Made by a program: the position numbers and the translations under genes. From Burkholderia sp. WAC0059 (GTDB lineage Bacteria > Pseudomonadota > Gammaproteobacteria > Burkholderiales > Burkholderiaceae): 64,000 nucleotides of DNA. The stretch spans positions 62,001 to 126,000 of the forward strand of contig NZ_PNEO01000005.1 in assembly GCF_002870125.1 (NCBI RefSeq), written 5' to 3'. The notes under the pieces were generated by a model. The model was not told the origin of the DNA, searched no databases, and saw only the letters and a program-made list of their open reading frames with translations. Shown one piece after another: positions 49,024-58,250 of this stretch (positions are counted from its first letter, which is position 1; the number at the start of each line of letters is the position of its first letter).

Positions 49024-49054
49024 CGTGGTTTCCGCGCCAACCGGGAGAACAGCA

Positions 49055-50092
49055 ATGCGCCATGGTGATATTTCCAGCAGCAACGACTGCGTCGGAGTCG
49101 CAGTCGTCAACTACAGGATGCCGCGCCTTCACACGAAGGCCGAAGTGCTCGAGAACGCGCGCAAAATCGCGGACATGGTGGTCGGCATGAAGCAGGGCCT
49201 GCCGGGCATGGACCTCGTGATCTTTCCCGAGTACTCGACCCACGGCATCATGTACGACCCCAAAGAGATGTACGAAACGGCGTCCACGGTGCCCGGCGCC
49301 GAAACGGAGATATTCAGCGCGGCCTGCCACAAGGCGAACGTCTGGGGCGTCTTCTCGCTGACGGGCGAGCAGCACGAGGAACATCCGCGCAAGGCGCCCT
49401 ACAACACGCTCATCCTCATGAACAACCGCGGCGAGATCGTGCAGAAGTACCGTAAGATCATGCCGTGGACGCCGATCGAGGGCTGGTATCCCGGCAACTG
49501 CACCTACGTGTCCGAGGGCCCGAAGGGCATGAAGGTGAGCCTCATCATCTGCGACGACGGCAACTACCCCGAAATCTGGCGCGACTGCGCGATGCGCGGC
49601 GCCGAGCTCATCGTGCGCTGCCAGGGGTACATGTACCCCGCGAAGGAGCAGCAGGTGATGGTCGCGAAGACGATGGCATGGATGAACAACGTCTACGTCG
49701 CGGTGGCGAACGCGACGGGCTTCGACGGCGTGTATTCGTACTTCGGGCACTCGTCGATCGTGGGCTTCGACGGCCGCTCGCTCGGCGAATGCGGCACCGA
49801 GGAGATGGGCATTCAGTACGCCGAGTTGTCCGTCAGCCTGCTGCGCGACGCGCGACGCAACATGCAGTCCCAGAACCACCTCTACAAGCTGCTGCACCGC
49901 GGCTACACCGGCAAGATCAATTCCGGGGAGGACGTGCACGGCGTCGCGGCCTGCCCCTACGAGTTCTACAGCAAGTGGATCAACGACCCCGAGGGCACGC
50001 GCCGCGCCGTCGAGGCGCTCACGCGCGACATGCCGGGCACGCCCGAATGTCCGATCGAAGGCATTCCGCACGCCGAGCCGTCTCACCGATAA
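49055..50092 (+). CDS. amiE: Aliphatic amidase AmiE
   Basis: 345-residue nitrilase-superfamily amidase that hydrolyses acetamide, propionamide and similar to acid and ammonia. The N-terminus [20 protein letters not shown] and overall length match the Pseudomonas aeruginosa enzyme as I remember it. The catalytic triad falls at the same numbers: Glu59 (FPEY), Lys134 (KYRKIMPW) and Cys166 (LIICDDGNY). GGGAGA precedes the ATG by 7 bases. None of amiC, amiR or amiS is nearby; a permease, a two-component system and a MoxR-VWA pair take those places. A terminator in its leader suggests antitermination. Confidence 0.96.
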   Translation: MRHGDISSSNDCVGVAVVNYRMPRLHTKAEVLENARKIADMVVGMKQGLPGMDLVIFPEYSTHGIMYDPKEMYETASTVPGAETEIFSAACHKANVWGVFSLTGEQHEEHPRKAPYNTLILMNNRGEIVQKYRKIMPWTPIEGWYPGNCTYVSEGPKGMKVSLIICDDGNYPEIWRDCAMRGAELIVRCQGYMYPAKEQQVMVAKTMAWMNNVYVAVANATGFDGVYSYFGHSSIVGFDGRSLGECGTEEMGIQYAELSVSLLRDARRNMQSQNHLYKLLHRGYTGKINSGEDVHGVAACPYEFYSKWINDPEGTRRAVEALTRDMPGTPECPIEGIPHAEPSHR

Positions 50093-50164
50093 GGCACCGA
50101 CAACCCGCCCCGCCCGCGCGCCCGGCAACGGGCGCCGCGCGGCCAGTGAAGAAAGGACATGCCG

Positions 50165-50974
50165 ATGCAGGACATCCTCGCGCCGTACCGGATCCGGAAC
50201 GTGCCGTACTACCAGCCGGTCGGCCGCGAAGTCGAGCTGTTCGCGGCGGCCAGCGCACAGCGTCTGCCGGTGATGCTCAAGGGACCGACCGGATGCGGCA
50301 AGACCCGCTTCGTCGAGTACATGGCCGCGACGCTGAACCAGCCACTCGTCACGGTCGCCTGCAACGAGGACACGACGGCGTCCGACCTGCTGGGCCGCTT
50401 CCTGCTCGGCGGCGACCGGACCGAATGGCACGACGGACCGCTAACGACGGCCGTGCGCCACGGCGCTCTCTGCTATCTCGACGAGGTCGTCGAAGCGCGT
50501 CCGGACGCCCTCGTCGTCATCCACCCGCTCACCGACGAGCGCCGCATGCTGGCGCTCGACCGGCGCGGCGAGCTGGTCCACGCGCACCCCGACTTCCGGC
50601 TCGTGGTGTCGTACAACCCCGGCTACCAGTCGTTCGGCAAGGACCTCAAGACCTCGACGCGCCAGCGCTTCGGCGCGATCGAGTTCCGGTATCCCGACGA
50701 GGCGGTCGAGACGGCGATCGTCGCACACGAGGGCGAGGTCGATCGCGCGCTCGCCGCGCAGCTCGTGCGGATCGCCGCCCAGTCGCGCGAACTGCGGGGA
50801 CGGGGCCTCGCCGAAGGCATCTCGACGCGCATGCTCGTGCATGCCTGCGCCCTGATCCGCGCGGGCATCGACGCGCCCGCGGCCTGCTCGCTGGCGATGA
50901 CCTGCCCGCTGACGGACGACGACGAGGTGAAAGCGGCGCTCGACGGCTTCGTGCGCGCGCAATTCGGAGCCTGA
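50165..50974 (+). CDS. MoxR/CbbQ-type AAA+ ATPase
   Basis: 269 residues from ATG 50165, chosen over ATG 50159 because AAAGGA is then 7-8 bases away. Walker A GPTGCGKT is at about 40-47, Walker B ALCYLDEV at about 101-108, and sensor-1 is [10 protein letters not shown]. The N-terminus [19 protein letters not shown] and GRFLLGG resemble the CbbQ/NirQ/NorQ branch, which works with a VWA partner to activate metal enzymes such as Rubisco or NO reductase. Here the VWA gene follows five bases later and amiE precedes by 72, so the target may be an amidase or another product of this cluster (inference). Confidence 0.88.
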   Translation: MQDILAPYRIRNVPYYQPVGREVELFAAASAQRLPVMLKGPTGCGKTRFVEYMAATLNQPLVTVACNEDTTASDLLGRFLLGGDRTEWHDGPLTTAVRHGALCYLDEVVEARPDALVVIHPLTDERRMLALDRRGELVHAHPDFRLVVSYNPGYQSFGKDLKTSTRQRFGAIEFRYPDEAVETAIVAHEGEVDRALAAQLVRIAAQSRELRGRGLAEGISTRMLVHACALIRAGIDAPAACSLAMTCPLTDDDEVKAALDGFVRAQFGA

Positions 50975-50979
50975 CGACC

Positions 50980-52716
50980 ATGCCGGCGCCCGACGAGGAT
51001 CGCGACGGCGCGCCCGCCCCGTCCGACGGCATGATCCGGCGGCTCGAATGCTATGCCGCAGGGTTCGGGCCCCCGTGCGCCGGCGACGACGGTCGCGGGA
51101 ACGCGAACGGCCGCGCGCCGATACGCGTGTCGATCGCGACCGGCGCGCCGGCCGGGCACGGTGCCGGGCTCAGAACCTCGATCGGCGACGACGCGATCTG
51201 CCTCGCCCCCGCGCCCGCCGGCGATGGCTTCCGTGCCGCCCTGTTCCACGAGGCCAGCCTTGCCCATGCGCTCGCGCATCTGCGCTACTCGCGCGCGGCC
51301 ACGCCGATCGGCACGCGTACGTCGCTGCGAATCGCGATCGCGTCGCTGCTCGAGGACGCCCGCGTCGAGCGCCTGTTCATGCGCGAATACCCCGGTCTGC
51401 GCGACGTGTGGGGCGTATTCCATGCCACATCGCCCGAACCGGGCCCGCCCGGATTCGCCTCGCTCGCGGCGCGCCTCGCCCGCGCGCTGCACGATCCCGG
51501 CCACGACGACGCCAACGACTGGGTACGCAAGGCACGCGCGCTCGTCCGCGCCCTCGATGCCCGCCCCCACGACGTCGACGCCAGGCAGGAAGCCGCCGAC
51601 ATCCTGGCCGTCGATCTCGCGCAAATGCGCGTGCGGTTCGAATCGTCCGCCTGGCGCGTCGAGCCGCCGTATCGCGACGACAACCGCTGGCTGTGGGCGC
51701 TCGAAAGCGAGGCTGTGCAAGCGCGCGCGGAGCATGAGGACGGCGCGCGCGAGCAGGCCACGGCGCGCCCGGACCGCGCCGATACGCCCGCGCGGCCGGA
51801 CGATCCCTCCCGCGACATCGCGGGGCTGCGGGCTTATCGCTACCCGGAATGGCACGCGCGCATCGGATGCCTGCTGCCGGACTGGACTTGCGTCTACGAC
51901 CGCGAACCGGCGGCCGGCGCCCGCCGCGACGACAGCACGCGAACCATGCGAACGATGCGCCAATCCGCGCCGCCCATGCGACTGCCGCAATGGCAACGCC
52001 CGGTGTTGCGTCTTCGGCGGCGCCCCGAAGGCGACGAACTCGACCTGAACGCGCTCCTCGATCACGGCGTCGCGCGGCGCATGGGCTTCCCCGGCGACGG
52101 GCGAATCTTCGAAGCGCGCCGCCATGCGCGGCCGCCCGCTTCCGTGCTGCTGCTGATGGACTGCTCGGCCTCGACCGGCGAGCGTCTCGGCCCGCACGGC
52201 CCGACCGTGCTCGACATCGAAAAGCACGCCGCTGCGGCGACAGCCGCCTCGCTCGAATCGACGGCCACGCGCGTCGCGCTGCACGGCTTCGCCTCGAACG
52301 GCCGGCACGACGTCCGCTACCTGCGCATCAAGGACTTCGACGAGCCGTTCGGCGACGTCCAGCGAACGCGGCTGCACGGGCAGCAGAGCGCGTTCTCGAC
52401 GCGCATGGGCGCCGCGCTCCGGCATGCGGCCGCGCAGTTCGACCCCGCGCGACGCGACGCGAAGCTGCTGCTCCTCGTCACCGACGGCCAGCCGTCCGAC
52501 ATCGACGTTCACGGCCCGTCCACGCACCTCGTCGAGGACGCGCGCCATGCGGTCCAGACGCTCGCGGCCCAAGGCATCCTGCCGTTCTGCATTGCGTTCG
52601 ATCGCGATGCGGACCCGTATCTGCGGCCGATTTTCGGCTCGCGCCGTTACGCCATTCTCGGCAGCACGACGAATCTCGCGGCGCAGATCGGCGCGGTGCT
52701 TGCGAATCTGCGGTAA
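50980..52716 (+). CDS. VWA-domain protein, CbbO/NorD-like partner of the MoxR ATPase
   Basis: 578 residues. The N-terminal ~250 residues are helical and lack a known fold by eye, with ALFHEASLAHALAHLRYS and SLLEDARVERLFMREYPGLR typical of CbbO/NorD. A charged, low-complexity stretch (245-335) follows. The C-terminal VWA domain has an intact MIDAS: DCSAS with D394, S396 and S398, a threonine near 474 (FSTRMGAAL), and TDG with D502. No membrane segment. With the adjacent AAA+ protein it should form a hexameric activase or chaperone. The target is unproven. Confidence 0.85.
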   Translation: MPAPDEDRDGAPAPSDGMIRRLECYAAGFGPPCAGDDGRGNANGRAPIRVSIATGAPAGHGAGLRTSIGDDAICLAPAPAGDGFRAALFHEASLAHALAHLRYSRAATPIGTRTSLRIAIASLLEDARVERLFMREYPGLRDVWGVFHATSPEPGPPGFASLAARLARALHDPGHDDANDWVRKARALVRALDARPHDVDARQEAADILAVDLAQMRVRFESSAWRVEPPYRDDNRWLWALESEAVQARAEHEDGAREQATARPDRADTPARPDDPSRDIAGLRAYRYPEWHARIGCLLPDWTCVYDREPAAGARRDDSTRTMRTMRQSAPPMRLPQWQRPVLRLRRRPEGDELDLNALLDHGVARRMGFPGDGRIFEARRHARPPASVLLLMDCSASTGERLGPHGPTVLDIEKHAAAATAASLESTATRVALHGFASNGRHDVRYLRIKDFDEPFGDVQRTRLHGQQSAFSTRMGAALRHAAAQFDPARRDAKLLLLVTDGQPSDIDVHGPSTHLVEDARHAVQTLAAQGILPFCIAFDRDADPYLRPIFGSRRYAILGSTTNLAAQIGAVLANLR

Positions 52717-52917
52717 TCGACCCGAGCGCCAGCCGGCCGGGCTCGCCTGTCTGCATCGGCAGGTCCTGTCATGCAATCGTTATCAACTGTAATTTAGGGG
52801 TAACCCAATTAATATTGACGCCCCCTAGACTGCCGCTCGTCCGCCCCAATCCCTGCGGGGCGCCGCGCGGCCGGCTCCCGATCGCCGTCGCCGGCTTCCG
52901 CCCTCTCTGGAACGACC

Positions 52918-53820
52918 ATGCAGCGATCTCTGCAGCCGGCCTCGCGCGTGGCTCTGGTTCTTTCGCCCGCGCTCGGCGACTCCCTGTTGATGATGATCGT
53001 CGCGCGCAACCTGCACGCGAACGGCGTCGCGGTCACCGTGTTCGGACGGCAGGCGAACGAGCTCGCCGCCTGGTTCCCGGACGTCGACATCCGGCCCGAT
53101 CTCTCGCACGCGACCGTGCAGGCCACCCTCGCCGGCTTCGACACCGTGATCCAGATGCACCTCGACCGGCCGTTCGCGCACCTGGAGCGGCTGCATCCCC
53201 GCGTCGTGCTGCTCGATTCGACCTATCGCGCCCGCTCGTCGAAGTCGATGGCGGAGCGGCTCGCGCAATTCTGCCGCGACGAACTCGGGCTCGCGTCGGT
53301 CGGCAAGAGCAACGGCATCATCGCGCCCGCCGCGCTGCAACATCGCCGGCATCTGAGCCGCGTGGCCATCCACCCGACCGCGAGCACGCTGGACAAGTGC
53401 TGGCTGCCGTCGCGCTTCATCCGGCTCGCGCTCAGGCTGCGCAAGCTCGGCTTCAGCCCGCAGTTCGTGGTGGCGCGCGAGGAGCGGCAAGCCTGGGCCT
53501 ACGTCGAGCGCTACGGCATCGCCCTGCCCGAGCTCGACACGCTCGACAGCGTCGCCGCGTGGCTCTACGAATCGGGCTGGTTCATCGGCAACGATTCAGG
53601 CATCGGCCATCTCGCCTCGAACCTGCAGGTGCCGACGCTTTCGCTCTTCATGCGGCGCGGCCTCGCGCGCACCTGGCATCCCGGCTGGGGCGCCGGAAGC
53701 GTGGTGGTCGGCAGTGCCTATCTGCCGACAGGCCGCATGCGCGAACGCTACTGGAAATACACGCTTTCGGTTGCGCGCGTGGCCCGCGCGTTCGAGCAGT
53801 TGCGGGAAACGCTCGCATGA
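52918..53820 (+). CDS. Glycosyltransferase family 9 (heptosyltransferase-like), first copy
   Basis: 300 residues with the two-domain GT-B layout of ADP-heptose transferases. LVLSPALGDSLLMMIVARNL is the N-terminal glycine loop, VAIHPTASTLDKCWLPSRF the lysine/threonine nucleotide site, and GWFIGNDSGIGHLASNLQVPTLSLF the C-terminal donor motif. Upstream is a short AT-rich patch (about 52760-52815) that could hold a promoter, marking a new transcription unit. It overlaps the next gene by four bases. Real donor and acceptor are unknown; a surface polysaccharide is the usual target. Confidence 0.82.
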   Translation: MQRSLQPASRVALVLSPALGDSLLMMIVARNLHANGVAVTVFGRQANELAAWFPDVDIRPDLSHATVQATLAGFDTVIQMHLDRPFAHLERLHPRVVLLDSTYRARSSKSMAERLAQFCRDELGLASVGKSNGIIAPAALQHRRHLSRVAIHPTASTLDKCWLPSRFIRLALRLRKLGFSPQFVVAREERQAWAYVERYGIALPELDTLDSVAAWLYESGWFIGNDSGIGHLASNLQVPTLSLFMRRGLARTWHPGWGAGSVVVGSAYLPTGRMRERYWKYTLSVARVARAFEQLRETLA

Positions 53821-54773
53821 CGGGGCCGCTGCGCAAGTGCCGGCGCGTCGTTCTCGTCTCGTCGAACGCGCTCGGCGACACGCTCGTCCTGATGGTGATC
53901 GTGCACAACCTGCTGAAAAGCGGCGCCCAGGTCGTCGTGTTCGGCTCGCACGCGTACGCGCTGCGGCCGTGGTTTCCCGGCGTCGACATCCGTCCGCTGC
54001 GCGGCGACGACGCGCGGCTGCGCGAAAGTCTCGCATCCTGCGATCTCGTGCTCCAGATGCATGGACACCAGCCGGTCCCGAACCTGACGGCCCTGCACGC
54101 GAACGTGCAGGTTCTCGCGCCCATGACGCTCAGCCGCACGGGCGGATCGATCGCCCGCCGCTTCGCCGAATTCTGCCGCGCCGAACTCGGCCTTGCCGAC
54201 GCGGGCGCCGACAACGGAATCACGCCGCCGCCGGGCCTGCGGCACCGGCGTCATGCGCGGCGGGTCGCGATCCACCCCGAAGCCAGCACGCCGGACAAGC
54301 GCTGGTTGCCGCGCCGCTTCGCCGAACTCGCGCGCCGGCTGCAATTGCAAGGCTACGAAGTCGGATTCGTGGTGTCGCCGGGCGAGCGGGCTCGCTGGGA
54401 GTGGCTGACGCACCGGCACTTCGCCGTGCATACGTTCGACGACACCCATTCGCTGGCCGCCTGGCTCTACGAATGCGGATGGTTCATCGGCAACGATTCG
54501 GGCGTCGGGCACCTCGCCTCGAATCTCGGGATTCCGACGCTGAGCCTGTTTCGCCGCCGCGGCGTTTCGGAGCGCTGGCGTCCGGCCTGGGGAACCAACG
54601 AAGTGGTGCTGCCGTGGCAGTGGCTGCCGACGTCCTGGCTGAAGGAGCGCTGCTGGCGCGAGACGCTGACCTGCGCCCGCGTGCTGGGCGCGTTCGAGCG
54701 CATGGCGGCGGCCGATCTGCAACACTACGGCGCGACGCCCTCCCCCGCGCGCGACGGTGCCCGTACCGCGTAA
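53817..54773 (+). CDS. Glycosyltransferase family 9 (heptosyltransferase-like), second copy
   Basis: 318 residues, clearly a paralogue of the preceding gene: LVSSNALGDTLVLMVIVHNL, VAIHPEASTPDKRWLPRRF and GWFIGNDSGVGHLASNLGIPTLSLF align block by block. The start overlaps the upstream stop (ATGA, 53817-53820). The tandem pair suggests a duplication followed by specialisation for successive sugars. The C-terminal ~20 residues are an Ala/Pro/Arg tail absent from the first copy. Confidence 0.82.
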   Translation: MTGPLRKCRRVVLVSSNALGDTLVLMVIVHNLLKSGAQVVVFGSHAYALRPWFPGVDIRPLRGDDARLRESLASCDLVLQMHGHQPVPNLTALHANVQVLAPMTLSRTGGSIARRFAEFCRAELGLADAGADNGITPPPGLRHRRHARRVAIHPEASTPDKRWLPRRFAELARRLQLQGYEVGFVVSPGERARWEWLTHRHFAVHTFDDTHSLAAWLYECGWFIGNDSGVGHLASNLGIPTLSLFRRRGVSERWRPAWGTNEVVLPWQWLPTSWLKERCWRETLTCARVLGAFERMAAADLQHYGATPSPARDGARTA

Positions 54774-56067
54774 CGCCGCGCAAGCGGCCGGCACCGGACG
54801 CGTTCGCCCGCCCTTATTCGAGGTGACATTGGAGCCCAAACCCAGAGCCGTCTTTCTGCACACCGGATACCGCACCGCGGGCACGTGGCTATGGTCGTGC
54901 TTTCGCCGCCTCGAGAACGTCGTCGCCTATTACGAGCCGCTGCACGAAATGCTGGCGGGCATCGACGCGGCCACGCTCACGGCAAGCACCTCCGATAGCT
55001 GGCGCTCCGGGCATCCGCGGCTCGCCCAACCCTATTTCGCCGAGTTCGCGTCGCGGCTCCGGCAACCGGCGGGCGTGCGGGGCTACGACGAACGCTTCGC
55101 CGTCGACCGGCTCGACGCCGCGCCACAGCCCGAAGACGCGCCGCCGCTCGAAGCTTATCTGCGAGAACTGATCGAATCGGCCGAGCAGCGCGACGGCGTA
55201 CCCGTCTTCAAGTTCTGCCGTTCGCTCGGCCGCCTGCCGTGGTTCACCCGGACCTTCGCCGACAGCGTGCACATCGCCGTGCTGAAAAACCCGGCCTCGC
55301 AATGGCGGTCGTGCTGGACGCTCATGGCGAAGCATCGGAACCCGCACTTCGTCGCGGTGCCGTTCGCCGTGCTCGCTGCCAATCGCGACGTGCCGGTCGT
55401 CGCCCGAACGCTCGACGCGCTGCAAATCGCCCTGCCGGCCGTGCCCGACGCGCCGCCGCAAGGCCGCGTCGGGCACGACCTCGCGTTCTTCAAGCGCCAC
55501 GTCGCCGGCATCTCGCCGCTCGACGCCTATCGCGCGTTCGTCGCGCACTGGCTGCTGACGCTGCGCCACACGGCCGGCCACGTGGACGCCGTTTTCGACT
55601 GCGATCTGGCGGTCGAGTCGCCGGCCTGGCTGGCCGACGCGGAGCAATGGATGGCGCAACTGACCGGACTGCGCCCGTCGTTCGCGACGGTCGCGCAGGC
55701 GGACGGCGGGCGGCGCGACTACGGGTTCTCGCCGGCCGGCGGATTGCGCCTCCATCTCGACGCGCTGACGCTGGCCGAAGCCCTCGCGCGCGAGGGCGCG
55801 GCCGATGCCGGCACGCTGGCGCTATGGCGCTGCAAGCTCGCGCAGGCGATGCAGGTGCAGGCGCTCGGCGAGCCGGCGGACACGACCTGGATTCGTCGCT
55901 ACGCAGGGCCCAAAGGCAATCGCGGTGTTCCGCCAACCACGCCGCAGCGGGACGCCGGGGCCGACGCCGTGCTGGCCCGCGCGCGACGACGCCTCGCGGA
56001 GCTGGAACGGCCCCCCGCCGTCAGGATGTTGGCCTTCGCCCGGCGGCTCCTCGGGCAGCGAGCCTGA
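54757..56067 (+). CDS. Sulfotransferase-like protein
   Basis: Up to 436 residues. FLHTGYRTAGTWLWSCFRRL near residue 34 resembles the 5'-phosphosulfate loop of sulfotransferases, and HIAVLKNPASQWRSCW resembles the 3'-phosphate region; the rest is not recognisable by eye. The GTG at 54757 overlaps the glycosyltransferase, but the conserved part begins after about 27 residues, so a later start (for example GTG 54820) is possible. Context suggests modification of the glycan made by the two GT9 enzymes. Moderate confidence in family, low in substrate. Confidence 0.55.
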   Translation: MPVPRNAAQAAGTGRVRPPLFEVTLEPKPRAVFLHTGYRTAGTWLWSCFRRLENVVAYYEPLHEMLAGIDAATLTASTSDSWRSGHPRLAQPYFAEFASRLRQPAGVRGYDERFAVDRLDAAPQPEDAPPLEAYLRELIESAEQRDGVPVFKFCRSLGRLPWFTRTFADSVHIAVLKNPASQWRSCWTLMAKHRNPHFVAVPFAVLAANRDVPVVARTLDALQIALPAVPDAPPQGRVGHDLAFFKRHVAGISPLDAYRAFVAHWLLTLRHTAGHVDAVFDCDLAVESPAWLADAEQWMAQLTGLRPSFATVAQADGGRRDYGFSPAGGLRLHLDALTLAEALAREGAADAGTLALWRCKLAQAMQVQALGEPADTTWIRRYAGPKGNRGVPPTTPQRDAGADAVLARARRRLAELERPPAVRMLAFARRLLGQRA

Positions 56068-56112
56068 GCCTTATAAGCCCGCGCCCCGCCGCATTCCGTC
56101 CCGCCGTCCCGC

Positions 56113-56457
56113 CTATTGGCCGATGCGGGGCTGATAGAGGAGATAGCAGTTCGCGCGGATGATCTGCACGGCAAGCATGCTGCGGGTATTGCGCGTCCGC
56201 CTGCGTGTGCAGGCTTCGCCCGAATGAAAGCGCGCGAACCACCCCGACTGTTTCCCGACGAGCCCCGTGTTGCCGAATGCCTGCCGGCACTGGCCGACGC
56301 GCTGCTGCGTGACCATGTCGTTCGGAGAGCCCGACAGTCTGTCGATGAGGCATTCCTGAAGGTTACTGGGCCCGAACAGCCCTGCCGCGGCATTCGTGGA
56401 CTGCACCGTCAGCGCGATCAGCGCAAGACATGCAAGGACTGGCCTGGCTGAGCGCAT
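56113..56457 (-). CDS. Small secreted cysteine-containing protein
   Basis: 114 residues with a Sec signal peptide (MRSARPVLACLALIALTVQS, cleavage likely around STNAAA). The ~90-residue mature part has four cysteines (in QECLIDRL, GQCRQAF, EACTRR and RANCYLLY) suited to two disulfides in the periplasm. AAAGGA lies about 8 bases before the ATG. No known domain recognised; function unknown. It is the only minus-strand gene between the glycan genes and the esterase. Confidence 0.65.
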   Translation of the reverse strand: MRSARPVLACLALIALTVQSTNAAAGLFGPSNLQECLIDRLSGSPNDMVTQQRVGQCRQAFGNTGLVGKQSGWFARFHSGEACTRRRTRNTRSMLAVQIIRANCYLLYQPRIGQ

Positions 56458-56669
56458 CTGTCGTTTTCCTTTGTCCGGGTTCTCTGGTGTTTTCCGAAAG
56501 TCGTACCGTCGGCGAGTTCTAAAACCACGCGGCCATGGTACTGCCCTTCGACGCGCATCGAAGGGCTGTATCTTCGCAACGATCGACAGGCGTTCGCCTG
56601 TATCTCGCCCCGGCCCCGCGCGCCGCAGTCAAATAACGCCTACCTCAACCATCGAGCGAGAACCAGATC

Positions 56670-56909
56670 ATGGGTGTTCCGATCTATCGTCCAGCGCCAG
56701 AACAGCGATATGCCTCCCGCGAGGATTCCGCGCACAACGCGGCGAATGGCGGCGCAAACCCGTCCGTCCGCCCCGACCGGACAACCACGCAGCAGAACGT
56801 CCCGGCTCACCTGGCCGCCCTGTCCCCGTCGAACCGGCGGCCTCTTCCCTATCCGGACGATCGACTCAATCCGCCTTCACTACGCTTCCCGGAGGCTCCC
56901 CCCCGATAA
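56670..56909 (+). CDS. Small proline-rich hypothetical protein
   Basis: 79 residues, 14 of them proline, with many Arg and Asn and no hydrophobic segment, so probably disordered. GAGCGAGAA precedes the ATG at moderate spacing. Codon choice is less GC-biased (GGT, CGT, CCA, TAT, GAA) than in neighbouring genes, which either marks foreign origin or argues that it is not a gene. Overlapping frames exist but lack a ribosome site. Function unknown. Confidence 0.4.
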   Translation: MGVPIYRPAPEQRYASREDSAHNAANGGANPSVRPDRTTTQQNVPAHLAALSPSNRRPLPYPDDRLNPPSLRFPEAPPR

Positions 56910-57019
56910 CGCGACGCCCCCGGCCAGCCTGGACCGAGGGGCATGGCGTCAATGGCGTCGACCATGGGCGACGCCGCTGCGGGTGCGATACGTCCCGCCC
57001 CGCTTCGCGGCTCGCCCAA

Positions 57020-57769
57020 TCACTGCGCCGCCAGCCAGTCGACGAGATCCTGCAGCGCCGACTCGTTGATTTCGTGCCTCATGTCCGGGTAGAGATGGAA
57101 CGACGGGTGGATGCCTAGCTGCTGCAGCCGCTGGTCGGCCTCGATCGCATAGGCATGAGGAATCACCGGGTCGTCCTCGCCGTGGGAAATGAACACGCTC
57201 AGGTGCGAAAGCGCGAACGACGGCTTGATCTGCGGCACGAGCGAATCGAAGATCGCCCCGCTCATCACGCCGATGCCGCGCACTTCGCCGGGATCGGTCA
57301 GCGCCACCTCGTAGCTCATGATGGCGCCCTGGCTGAAGCCGACCAGATACACCGCCTGCGGATCGAATCCGTAGCGCTTCACGAGCTGGTCGATCAGGCG
57401 CTCGATCCTGGCCCTCGACGCGTCGAGTTCGTCGGGCTTGCCGTCGAGCCGGCCGCCCACGTCCGTGCCCGCGAACCACTGATAGCTGCCTTCGCCGAGC
57501 GTATAGGGCGCGCGCGCCGAGACGACGCCGTAGCGCGACGGGAAGTCGTCGCGCAGGCTGTAGAGGTCCTGCTCGTTGCTGCCCATGCCGTGCAACAGCA
57601 CGATGAGCGGTGCGCCCGCCGCCCCGCGTTGCGGCAGGTGGATCAGGTACGGCAGCGCGAGATCCCGGTGCAGCACGCTGTCCGGGTCGGCCGGCTGTCC
57701 GTCGGCCAGCGCCAGCGCCGCGAACGCGAACAGCAGCGACGCGAGCAGGCATTTTCGTAGCAAATTCAT
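57020..57769 (-). CDS. Secreted phospholipase/carboxylesterase-family serine hydrolase
   Basis: 249 residues with a signal peptide (MNLLRKCLLASLLFAFAALALA). The alpha/beta-hydrolase domain has the oxyanion loop LIVLLHGMGSNEQDL, the nucleophile serine in LVGFSQGAIMSYE, an aspartate in HGEDDPVIP and the histidine in DMRHEINESAL: the triad order of the YpfH/Abhydrolase_2 family. It probably acts on short esters in the periplasm. GGAGA precedes the ATG by 5 bases. It lies 34 bases downstream of a hypothetical gene on the same strand. Confidence 0.83.
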   Translation of the reverse strand: MNLLRKCLLASLLFAFAALALADGQPADPDSVLHRDLALPYLIHLPQRGAAGAPLIVLLHGMGSNEQDLYSLRDDFPSRYGVVSARAPYTLGEGSYQWFAGTDVGGRLDGKPDELDASRARIERLIDQLVKRYGFDPQAVYLVGFSQGAIMSYEVALTDPGEVRGIGVMSGAIFDSLVPQIKPSFALSHLSVFISHGEDDPVIPHAYAIEADQRLQQLGIHPSFHLYPDMRHEINESALQDLVDWLAAQ

Positions 57770-57803
57770 AAAGTCTCCGGCCGCTGGCCTGTCGTCGTCG
57801 AGG

Positions 57804-58250
57804 TCATCCGTGGCCGTGCGAACGACGGACCATGACGGGCGCCCCATGCTGGGTAGCGCCGGGGTTCTCCTCGATGGCCGTATGCGCTTTCTGGCGAATC
57901 GACTTCAGCAACCCGAGACCGTGCTCGAGCAATTCGACGCCGCCGTTGCGCGCGAACGCGTCGTGCCCGGCTTTGGCCGCCGCATCGCCGGCAGGCGGCG
58001 TCCGGAACCCTTCGTAGGTGTGGATGTAACCCGCGCAGACGAAGACGATTTCGCGCGCGTCGCCGGCCGCGATCGCGGCGCCGAGCACCTCGAAGTTGTG
58101 CAGCGCCTCGGCGAGCCAGCGAATGTCCTCGGATGCGTGAGGCCGATGTTCGGCCGACGCGTCGTAGGCCGGGGTGTTGTTCCGGATATGCACGGCCACC
58201 TCGGCGACGAACTCCAGAAACGAGGCGAATTCCTGCTGGTAATCGATCAT
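57804..58250 (-). CDS. Hypothetical soluble protein, 148 residues
   Basis: Mostly helical, acidic protein beginning MIDYQQEFASFLEFVAEVAVHI with a conserved-looking SEDIRWLAEALHNFEVLG stretch; the tail is rich in Gly/His. GGAG precedes the ATG by about 6 bases. No domain recognised. It is divergent from the MarR gene at 58471 across a gap that holds a clear palindrome, so it may be part of that regulon. Confidence 0.6.
   Translation of the reverse strand: MIDYQQEFASFLEFVAEVAVHIRNNTPAYDASAEHRPHASEDIRWLAEALHNFEVLGAAIAAGDAREIVFVCAGYIHTYEGFRTPPAGDAAAKAGHDAFARNGGVELLEHGLGLLKSIRQKAHTAIEENPGATQHGAPVMVRRSHGHG

Larger units (their letters stand above)
48617..49054. other. Divergent gap permease / amiE
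   Basis: The 438 bases hold the permease promoter and operator (48703-48747), a TTGACA box (48781-48786) and three hairpins in the amiE leader (48859-48887, 48944-48973, 48986-49023). Short frames in the leader lack ribosome sites. Confidence 0.55.

Noticed and set aside
49055..52716. Calling the cluster a Pseudomonas-type amiEBCRS operon.
   Set aside because: No AmiC-like periplasmic-fold sensor, AmiR antiterminator or AmiS small permease is encoded; the ATPase downstream is of the CbbQ/MoxR branch and is paired with a VWA gene.
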